NCBI GenBank assembly: GCA_024231375.1
Contig: JAAEQP010000850.1
Location: 1-5,978 of the forward strand
Origin: a bacterium
GTDB lineage: Bacteria; Hydrogenedentota; Hydrogenedentia; Hydrogenedentiales; SLHB01
Direction: 5' to 3'
DNA: 5,978 nucleotides
Below, piece after piece: positions 1 through 4,730 of the stretch. The number at the start of each line of letters is the position of its first letter. The stretch's first letter is position 1. A program made the translations under genes and the position numbers. The notes under the pieces were generated by a model, which saw only the letters and a program-made list of their open reading frames with translations, was not told the origin of the DNA and did not search any database.

Positions 1-3
1 CCA

Positions 4-45
4 GGGACAGTCCCGTCTCGCTGCGCTCGCTTGGTACAGTCCCGG
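4..45. repeat. Palindromic intergenic repeat (GGGACAGTCCC type)
   Basis: Positions 4-14 read GGGACAGTCCC, a perfect palindrome around a central A. The 9-mer ACAGTCCCG occurs at 7-15 and again at 36-44. Between them lies a G/C-rich segment with a direct repeat of CTCGCT (17-22 and 26-31). The block sits downstream of the stop of the minus-strand glycosyltransferase gene, outside any gene I can support. It has the look of a dispersed intergenic repeat rather than a unique terminator, since no T-run follows a stem on either strand. Positions 46-113 show nothing I can name. Confidence 0.45.
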
Positions 46-113
46 CTTCTTCGCTTGTGCCTTCGCGCGCAGATGAACTCTCTGACGGCTCCGCAGTGCG
101 TCCACCCCTCGCT

Positions 114-1685
114 CTAGTCTCCCCAGCGATAGACGGTGACGTCTTCGTTCGACGCCTCCTCCACAACGACCATTGTCGCGTTCACCCACGCGATATCGTC
201 CGCGTACACCTTCGCCTGCATCTTGAACCGCCGACGTTCCGCCAAGAACCAGCCTCGAGGATGTTCGTCAATGAACGCGCGCAACTCGGGTACGCCTGGA
301 ATGCCTCGTGTGGGTGGGTCCATTTCCCACACCATGATGCGGCTTGGATACCACTCGTCCACGTGGCCCACGTAGTAGTGGGCGGGAAGGTACGTGGTGG
401 TGAGGACGGCATCGTCGTCGGTGAGCCGGTCGCGAACGTAGCGGCAGGGCTCGCGCCATTGGGGGTGGCGTCGTGCGAGCGTGATATGTGCGCCCGCGGA
501 AACCTTGGCGGTCTCGGACATGAGGCGCACGGTGGACATGGCGATCCGCGCCGTGAATAGGAGCAACACGACGGCCACGGCTGTTCGTAGCCAATGGCGT
601 CGCCAGTCGCGGCGGGCACGATTGAAGAAGGCAACGAGTGTGAACAATCCATAGGAGAACCCGGCCACATAGAAGGGAAAGGCGAAGTACATGAACCGGA
701 ATCGGCGGTACCCAATATAACTCAGCGCCAGCATTGGGATCAGAAAGGCCAGCGACATGAACAAGCCGCGCCATCCTTCCTTCCGGATCATCAGAGCGAA
801 TCCCGCCATGGCCAGCACGAAGTAGCCCGTGCTCAGGTTGTTGCACAGAAACCGCGGGTAGAAGAATGGGTCCGACCGGTCGCGGTCGCGGCTCGGGTCT
901 GAGCGGCTGCCGTCCAATCCACCCTCCTTGAAGATGGCGTCCCGGTCGGCCTGGGGCAAGGTCATGTAGTAGGCGCCGAGGGTACCTGCGGCGACCGCGC
1001 CGAGGACAAGGGCAATCGCGATCCAGCGCGTGCGCCAGGTCCGGTTCTGCGCCATGTCCCGCAACGCGAGGCAGCCTGCGTACGCCCCGGGCGCGCCGAG
1101 GAACAAGAGTGAATGGAGCGACGTGGACAGTCCCACTGCATAGCCCGTGACGCCCGCGACTGTCCATGCCGCGGCCCGCCGCCAATGGGGGGCCGAGAAG
1201 GCACCCCATGCGCTGAGGATGAATACCAGGTAGACGGTTTGGTGCAGTGTGTAGAACCGCGCCTGGCGCGCCCAAGCCACACTCCACGGCGAACTCGCCA
1301 AGGCGAAGGCCGCTACCAGCGCGGGCCCGCGTCCCAACAGGCGCCGTGCGATGGCGTACGTCAGCAACACATTCGCCATATGGGCCAGCACGGCTGGCAT
1401 ACGCATGGCGGATTCCGAGGGGCCGAGGAGGGCCATCACGGCCGCCAACATGTAGTTGTACACAGCGCCGTTCGGCTGCGGCCGTCCGCTGGGCAAGGCC
1501 GCCACGCCTTTCTCCAGAATGCTCTTCGCCGTGTACACATGCACCAGCTCGTCGTGCCACAGACTCGGCCCGGACAGATTCAGCGACCCCAGTAGCAGCG
1601 CCAGTGCGGCTGCGCACACCACCAGCGCGATCTCCCAACGGGGTATGGTGCGCGGGGCGCGTGCTGTATCCGTCGTTACCACCAC
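114..1685 (-). CDS. GT-C fold membrane glycosyltransferase (GT39/GT83-like)
   Basis: Probable polyprenyl-phosphate-sugar-dependent glycosyltransferase of the inner membrane, transferring a sugar to a lipid, glycan or protein acceptor. The 523-residue product has about 11-12 hydrophobic segments, the first near residues 17-36. The WHDE motif at 43-46 falls in the first external loop, where GT-C enzymes carry their catalytic acidic residues. The stretch around 95-145, including a repeated A-R-x-LLG pattern, an SPW and an AR.Y, is typical of the ArnT/PMT superfamily. A charged loop (about 247-273, rich in R and D) and a soluble C-terminal part (about 395-523) lie outside the membrane core. The start is GTG at 1685; it has an AAGGAGG ribosome site at 1694-1700, 8 bases upstream. 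Long ORFs in other frames here lack the membrane pattern. Family assignment is firm at the superfamily level; acceptor and donor sugar cannot be told. No partner gene adjoins it on its strand. Confidence 0.85.
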   Translation of the reverse strand: MVVTTDTARAPRTIPRWEIALVVCAAALALLLGSLNLSGPSLWHDELVHVYTAKSILEKGVAALPSGRPQPNGAVYNYMLAAVMALLGPSESAMRMPAVLAHMANVLLTYAIARRLLGRGPALVAAFALASSPWSVAWARQARFYTLHQTVYLVFILSAWGAFSAPHWRRAAAWTVAGVTGYAVGLSTSLHSLLFLGAPGAYAGCLALRDMAQNRTWRTRWIAIALVLGAVAAGTLGAYYMTLPQADRDAIFKEGGLDGSRSDPSRDRDRSDPFFYPRFLCNNLSTGYFVLAMAGFALMIRKEGWRGLFMSLAFLIPMLALSYIGYRRFRFMYFAFPFYVAGFSYGLFTLVAFFNRARRDWRRHWLRTAVAVVLLLFTARIAMSTVRLMSETAKVSAGAHITLARRHPQWREPCRYVRDRLTDDDAVLTTTYLPAHYYVGHVDEWYPSRIMVWEMDPPTRGIPGVPELRAFIDEHPRGWFLAERRRFKMQAKVYADDIAWVNATMVVVEEASNEDVTVYRWGD

Positions 1686-1720
1686 GTGTTGAGCCTCCTT
1701 GGCGCGTGCGCCGTGGAACG

Positions 1721-1749
1721 ATAATACTTGGCTGCGCCGCCACGCGCAA
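1721..1749 (-). promoter_or_regulatory. Candidate sigma70 promoter for the glycosyltransferase
   Basis: On the minus strand a -35-like TTGCGC (1744-1749) is followed by a 17-base spacer and a -10-like TATTAT (1721-1726, five of six consensus bases). This places a transcript start about 27 bases upstream of the GTG start codon, leaving room for the AAGGAGG ribosome site. Motif match only; host promoter consensus is unknown. Confidence 0.45.
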
Positions 1750-1810
1750 CGGACAGGGCAATCGCACTCAACTGGACCGCCGCGGTCAGGTAGTCTTCAG
1801 GCGCGACGCC

Positions 1811-1823
1811 CCTTCCCGGAAGG
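1811..1823. promoter_or_regulatory. Interrupted palindrome, possible operator
   Basis: CCTTCC-C-GGAAGG is a perfect 6+1+6 palindrome lying between two divergent promoter candidates, 33 bases upstream of the plus-strand -35 box. A dimeric regulator site is a reasonable guess. No regulator gene is present in the window, so the role is inferred from position and symmetry only. Confidence 0.25.
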
Positions 1824-1856
1824 TTGTAGTGCGAATGCCCAGGCGCAACGGATGCC

Positions 1857-1885
1857 TTGTCAACGCGGTTCTCTTTCGCTACAGT
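1857..1885 (+). promoter_or_regulatory. Candidate sigma70 promoter for the UroD-like gene
   Basis: TTGTCA (1857-1862, five of six consensus bases), a 17-base spacer and TACAGT (1880-1885, four of six) form a plausible promoter. The predicted start of transcription, near 1892, gives a leader of about 37 bases before the ATG at 1929. This also argues against translation starting at the in-frame alternative start codon at 1857, which would overlap the -35 box. Confidence 0.45.
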
Positions 1886-1916
1886 GGCGTGGCGCCGGAC
1901 CGGGTCCCGGCCGAAC

Positions 1917-1922
1917 AGGAGG
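1917..1922 (+). promoter_or_regulatory. Strong ribosome binding site fixing the start at 1929
   Basis: AGGAGG, a full Shine-Dalgarno match, lies six bases before the ATG at 1929. It chooses this start over the 24-codon in-frame extension back to 1857, whose translation is arginine-rich and unlike the family. A small G/C-rich hairpin (CCGG-GTC-CCGG at 1900-1910) sits just upstream in the leader. Confidence 0.8.
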
Positions 1923-1928
1923 AGCATC

Positions 1929-2984
1929 ATGCCGAAGGAAACCATGTCGCCCCGCGAGCGGTGGTTGGCCGTATTGAACCGCGAGACACCCGACCGCGTG
2001 CCCCTGGACTACTGGGCCACGACCGAGACCAGCGACAAGCTATGTGAGCACATGGGGTGCGACTTCGACACGGTCTGCGAACGATTGCACATTGACACGC
2101 CTTTCAATGTGGGCGGGCACTACATCGGGCCGCCGCCGCCCGAGGGCGAGGACATTTTCGGTGTTCGGCGCCAAGACGTGGACTACGGAAGCGGCTCGTA
2201 CAGCGAAGTGGCCAATGCGCCGTTGGCCCAGTTCGCGTCGGTAGACGAGATCGAAACCAACTACACATGGCCGAACCCGGACCATTGGGACTACGCGCAC
2301 CTCCCCGACCAAGTGGCGGGCAACGAACACCGCATCGTGCGCGGGGGCGGGTCGGAACCCATGCTGGTGTACAAGCAACTCCGCGGCGAAGAGCAGGCGT
2401 TCATGGACCTGCTCATGTTCCCTGACATCGTCCACTACTGTCTGGACAAGCTCTTCGAGTTGGCTTATGAGAATACACGTAGAATCTTCGAGACCATCCC
2501 CGGTGTGGTGAAGATCACGTACGTGGCGGAAGATGTGGGCGGTCAGTCGTCGCTTCTCTATTCCCCTGACCAGATCCGCACGTTTCTGCTGCCTCGCATG
2601 AAGCGCATGATGGACCTCACGCGGCAGGCCGATTCCTTCGTGTTCACGCATACCGACGGGGCAGTGCGCGACATCCTTCCCGATCTTATCGCCACGGGCA
2701 CGCAGGTCCTGAACCCCATTCAGTGGGTGTGCCCAGGCATGGAACGCGAGGGACTGAAGCGCGATTTCGGCGATGATCTCATCTTCCACGGCGCTGTCGA
2801 CAACCAACATGTTCTGCCGTTCGGTACCGTGGACGAGGTGCGGCAAGAGGTTCTCGACAACTACCGTACCCTGGGTGCTGGTGGCGGATACATTCTGTGC
2901 CCGTGCCACAACATCCAACCGGTCACGCCGGTGGATAACATCATTGCCATGTACGAAACCGGATACGCGGAAGGGTGGCGGTAG
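1929..2984 (+). CDS. Uroporphyrinogen decarboxylase-like (URO-D superfamily) protein, not HemE
   Basis: A 351-residue protein of the URO-D/methyltransferase TIM-barrel superfamily, predicted cytoplasmic. Visible family marks are the N-terminal SPRERWLAVLNRETPDRVP (7-25), the acidic EDVGGQ (201-206) followed by a YSPDQ segment, HTDG (241-244), LNPIQW (261-266), FHGAVDNQ (286-293) and the glycine-rich GGGYILCPCHNIQ near 318-330. The N-terminal arginine-rich motif of true heme-pathway HemE is absent. Relatives such as MtaA and CmuA transfer methyl groups to corrinoid or coenzyme M using a zinc held by H-x-C and a distal Cys; here the pattern is H241-x-D243 with C324 and C326 near the C-terminus. 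Many such paralogs, of unknown substrate, occur in Planctomycetota-like genomes. The gene stands alone on its strand, diverging from the glycosyltransferase and converging on the GH43-like gene, with its own promoter candidate. Superfamily placement is confident; the reaction is not known. Confidence 0.88.
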   Translation: MPKETMSPRERWLAVLNRETPDRVPLDYWATTETSDKLCEHMGCDFDTVCERLHIDTPFNVGGHYIGPPPPEGEDIFGVRRQDVDYGSGSYSEVANAPLAQFASVDEIETNYTWPNPDHWDYAHLPDQVAGNEHRIVRGGGSEPMLVYKQLRGEEQAFMDLLMFPDIVHYCLDKLFELAYENTRRIFETIPGVVKITYVAEDVGGQSSLLYSPDQIRTFLLPRMKRMMDLTRQADSFVFTHTDGAVRDILPDLIATGTQVLNPIQWVCPGMEREGLKRDFGDDLIFHGAVDNQHVLPFGTVDEVRQEVLDNYRTLGAGGGYILCPCHNIQPVTPVDNIIAMYETGYAEGWR

Positions 2985-2997
2985 AGAATCGCAAGAT

Positions 2998-3040
2998 CCG
3001 CCTACGGCGGGCGAGCCCCTCACCCCAACCCTCTCCCTCC
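2998..3040. repeat. Intergenic hairpin and C-rich dispersed-type repeat
   Basis: The 75-base gap between two convergent genes contains a small stem, CCGCC-TAC-GGCGG (2998-3010), followed by a C-rich stretch at 3016-3040 that includes CTCACCCCAACCCTCTCCC. That phrase recalls a repeat seen between genes in many unrelated GC-rich bacteria, from memory and not checked. The stem could contribute to transcription ending from either side, but no T-run follows it, so an intrinsic terminator is not supported. Confidence 0.4.
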
Positions 3041-3059
3041 TGCGGCGGGCATCCAGGTG

Positions 3060-4016
3060 CTATTCACCGCCGGGCCACGGGCTGAGCGTCAATGTGTTGT
3101 CTTCCTCTCGCACGGTGAAGAGCCGCGGCCGTTCGTTGGGTGCCCGGTTGGGTTGATGCATGCACAGCATCAACTCGCCCTCGAATGTGCGAAACAGCAT
3201 CCCGTGTCCGCCGTCGTCGGTGTAGATGGGATCGGGGTCCTGCCGCCAAGGGCCTTCGATCTTGCCCGATTCCGATCGCGCCACACCCGTGGCGTATCCA
3301 TTCTTCCCAAAACTCGACCAAATCATCACCAGACTGCCGTCTGCGGTGCGGTGCATGAATGGTCCGTCGGTGACGCGGCCGGTGCGTTTGTCCGTCCCGG
3401 GGATGACGCCAAGAGTCGTCTGCCACGGCGCTTCCGAGGCCTTGAACAACAGTGTGGGTTCGCCGACGGGCGCGTCCAGTTCCGGCGTCAATCGAACCGC
3501 GCACATCTCGCCGTCTTCGGTCTGGACCCATTCGTGACAGAACACCATCCACGGCGCGCCGTCGGCGTCGATGAACAGGGTGCCATCCAGGGATTCCCAT
3601 TCGCGCGGCGTTACCGGACCGTCGCTGTGCGGGCGGTACGGGCCACCTGGTGTGTCCGAGACCAGAATCTGTGTGCCTCGATTGACGTCTTTCGCCTTGA
3701 AGGACGCGAACATGTAGTACTTGCCCTTGTAGGCGTGCACTTCGGGCGCCCAATAGTGATGATCGCTCCAGAATCCTTCCGGCGGGCGGAAGGCCTTGAA
3801 CGGTCCCTGCCACGACTGCAGGTCCTCGCTCACGAAACAATCGAAACCGGGCCCCGGCTTGATGTGGCAGATGGTGCCGAAGACGTAGTACTTGCCCTCG
3901 TCCTTCACGGGTAGGATGAAGGGATCCCGCAGGCGGATGTCCTGAAGGGTGAGCGTGTCTGCGTCGGCGGCTCCAGAGACTGCCGCGACTGCTCCGAATA
4001 GCGCTAGTGCCATCAT
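3060..4016 (-). CDS. Secreted glycoside hydrolase, GH43-like five-bladed beta-propeller
   Basis: Probable exported glycosidase acting on arabinose-, xylose- or galactose-containing glycans. In the 318-residue product, residues 1-19 are a short hydrophobic leader ending ADA, a likely signal peptide though it lacks a basic start. RDPFI (D31 as general base), WAPEVHAYKGKYYMF (89-103), SLDGTLFIDADG (142-153, D144 as the pKa-tuning Asp) and GGHGMLF (269-275, with the central His H271) match GH43 landmarks. The general-acid position reads TDGPF (D217) where classical members have Glu-Gly-Pro. Nearly the whole protein is the catalytic domain, with no added carbohydrate-binding module. The ATG at 4016 was chosen because a GAGG ribosome site lies seven bases upstream and the signal peptide starts there; an in-frame TTG at 4082 would add 22 residues but lies in repeat DNA with no ribosome site. 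Substrate cannot be told; a related GH43-type or GH32/GH68/GH117 propeller subfamily is possible. Confidence 0.85.
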   Translation of the reverse strand: MMALALFGAVAAVSGAADADTLTLQDIRLRDPFILPVKDEGKYYVFGTICHIKPGPGFDCFVSEDLQSWQGPFKAFRPPEGFWSDHHYWAPEVHAYKGKYYMFASFKAKDVNRGTQILVSDTPGGPYRPHSDGPVTPREWESLDGTLFIDADGAPWMVFCHEWVQTEDGEMCAVRLTPELDAPVGEPTLLFKASEAPWQTTLGVIPGTDKRTGRVTDGPFMHRTADGSLVMIWSSFGKNGYATGVARSESGKIEGPWRQDPDPIYTDDGGHGMLFRTFEGELMLCMHQPNRAPNERPRLFTVREEDNTLTLSPWPGGE

Positions 4017-4067
4017 GGTGAATCCTCGCTGGGTAGACGTTGGTAGCCACGGCAGCTTACCGTGTGG

Positions 4068-4080
4068 GACGCGGAGGCGC
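4068..4080 (+). repeat. Extra partial copy of the GxxExxY-flanking repeat
   Basis: GACGCGGAGGCGC at 4068-4080 is identical to 4119-4131 inside the left inverted repeat, 51 bases away in direct orientation. The flanking bases diverge, so this is a decayed or partial unit. It lies in the leader region of the GH43-like gene, 52 bases upstream of its ATG, and could influence that gene's expression. Confidence 0.6.
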
Positions 4081-4099
4081 AAGGCGGATGGAGAGCTAG

Positions 4100-4137
4100 G
4101 AAGAGTATCTCACGCTGAGACGCGGAGGCGCTGAGAG
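4100..4137 (+). repeat. Left outer inverted repeat
   Basis: It contains CTCACGCTGAG (4109-4119) followed by CGCGGAGGCGCTGAGAG (4121-4137). It pairs with 4652-4689 on the opposite strand, with mismatches at 4106, 4108 and 4120. To its right lies a nearly all-purine stretch to about 4186. Confidence 0.8.
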
Positions 4138-4199
4138 AACTGAGATGGGGAAGAGAGCGGAGGGAAGAAGGATAAAGAGAAGGGGCTCCGGCTCAACGG

Positions 4200-4210
4200 C
4201 TCAGCGTGAG
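4200..4210 (-). repeat. Left inner 11-mer repeat abutting the GxxExxY stop codon
   Basis: CTCAGCGTGAG on the plus strand is the exact reverse complement of the 11-mer at 4109-4119 and 4618-4628. It touches the TAG stop of the GxxExxY gene with no gap. The 11-mer is itself a 4+3+4 near-palindrome (CTCA...TGAG), with orientation set by its central three bases. With 4109-4119 it could form the base of a large stem-loop. Confidence 0.75.
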
Positions 4211-4600
4211 CTAATCTTCGTCCCGATAGTCCAGGACGATTCGCTTGAAGCCGTCCTTCAGGACCGGGGCGCCGAAGTTCATGAGCAGTCCGACGCTGAG
4301 GCCCGTTGCCTTCAGGTAGGTCAATACTTGGCGGGAGTGTACGGGCAGAATCGATTCCTGAGCCTTCAACTCGACGATGACCTTGTCCTCGACGATAAGG
4401 TCGGCACGGAAGCCGAGTTCGAGTCGTGTGCCATCCCATTCGAACGGGACATCCATTTCGGCCTGGACTTGCAGGCCGCGCTTGCGGAGTTCTCGGGCCA
4501 GGATCTCTCTGTAGACGGATTCCAATAGGCCGGGGCCGAGAGCCTGATGAATGTGAATGGAGGCATCGAGAACGTGTCCGGCTATTTCATTCACACGCAT
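4211..4600 (-). CDS. GxxExxY family protein (PD-(D/E)xK nuclease-like fold)
   Basis: A 129-residue protein of the GxxExxY family, named for its conserved motif, seen here as G24-LL-E27-SV-Y30. Other conserved parts are the N-terminal helix around NEIAGHVLDASIHIHQALGPG, RADLIV (65-70, D67), VIVELKA (74-80, E77 and K79) and QVLTYLK (91-97). E27, D67, E77-x-K79 and Q91 line up as a PD-(D/E)xK-type active site, which would suggest metal-dependent nucleic-acid cleavage; activity is inferred and the family's role is not established. The length is normal for the family and all key residues are present, so the gene looks intact. The ATG at 4600 has an AGGGGG ribosome site (4610-4615) nine bases upstream. 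It is tightly bracketed by inverted repeats on both sides, and differs in this from its neighbours. Confidence 0.9.
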   Translation of the reverse strand: MRVNEIAGHVLDASIHIHQALGPGLLESVYREILARELRKRGLQVQAEMDVPFEWDGTRLELGFRADLIVEDKVIVELKAQESILPVHSRQVLTYLKATGLSVGLLMNFGAPVLKDGFKRIVLDYRDED

Positions 4601-4617
4601 CGCGCATATCCCCCTGT

Positions 4618-4628
4618 CTCACGCTGAG
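4618..4628 (+). repeat. Right inner 11-mer repeat upstream of GxxExxY start
   Basis: CTCACGCTGAG is identical to 4109-4119 and inverted relative to 4200-4210 and 4670-4680. It lies 17 bases upstream of the GxxExxY ATG, immediately before the ribosome site. With 4670-4680 it can form a stem enclosing about 41 bases, which on the transcript would sit just ahead of the gene's translation start. Confidence 0.75.
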
Positions 4629-4651
4629 TCGAAAGTCCGGCCCTTTCTCTC

Positions 4652-4689
4652 CTCTCAGCGCCTCCGCGCCTCAGCGTGAGGTTCTCTTC
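4652..4689 (-). repeat. Right outer inverted repeat
   Basis: This is the inverted counterpart of 4100-4137, matching at 35 of 38 positions, with the 11-mer CTCAGCGTGAG at 4670-4680. It lies 41 bases downstream of the NAD synthase stop codon on that gene's strand, so the stem formed with 4618-4628 may also limit read-through from NAD synthase, though no T-run was seen. Confidence 0.8.
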
Positions 4690-4730
4690 TGCCCGATGGA
4701 GCAAGTCGCCCAAGAGCTGACCGCGGCTGT

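Larger units (their letters stand above)
4100..4689. mobile_element. Inverted-repeat cassette carrying a GxxExxY gene (putative)
   Basis: The outer ends, 4100-4137 and 4652-4689, are inverted copies matching at 35 of 38 positions by hand alignment. Their 29-base core (4109-4137 and 4652-4680) has a single mismatch. A perfect inner 11-base inverted pair (4200-4210 and 4618-4628) brackets the gene itself. No transposase is encoded and I see no clear target duplication outside the ends, so mobility is inferred only from the bracketing and from the family's known habit of occurring in repeat-rich settings. Alternative: two independent repeat hairpins that happen to flank a small gene. Confidence 0.45.

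Noticed and set aside
57..560. Plus-strand open frame of 167 codons opposite the glycosyltransferase
   Set aside because: It is antisense to a well-supported membrane protein, has no family-like motifs, and starts within the intergenic repeat edge; typical of GC-rich shadow frames.
268..1767. Minus-strand 499-codon frame overlapping the glycosyltransferase
   Set aside because: Its translation is rich in R, P, H and G with no hydrophobic segments. The alternative frame gives a clear GT-C membrane protein with a WHDE motif and a good ribosome site.
1929..2984. True heme-pathway uroporphyrinogen decarboxylase (HemE)
   Set aside because: The HemE N-terminal signature is missing and the C-terminal CPCHNIQ-type ending fits non-heme URO-D-like paralogs.
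2998..3010. Intrinsic terminator between the convergent genes
   Set aside because: The stem is only five base pairs and no T-run follows it on either strand.
2040..3023. Minus-strand 327-codon frame opposite the UroD-like gene
   Set aside because: Antisense shadow, rich in H, V and R; the plus strand carries unmistakable URO-D superfamily motifs, promoter and ribosome site.
3057..3914. Plus-strand 285-codon frame opposite the GH43-like gene
   Set aside because: Antisense shadow of a clearly recognisable beta-propeller glycosidase; no motif support of its own.
4145..4528. Plus-strand 127-codon frame opposite GxxExxY
   Set aside because: It begins in the purine-rich repeat tract and mirrors the conserved GxxExxY frame; no independent evidence of coding.
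4200..4680. CRISPR-like array suggested by repeated CTCACGCTGAG units
   Set aside because: Only four short copies in alternating orientation, with unequal spacing and a gene between them; no regular spacers and no cas genes.
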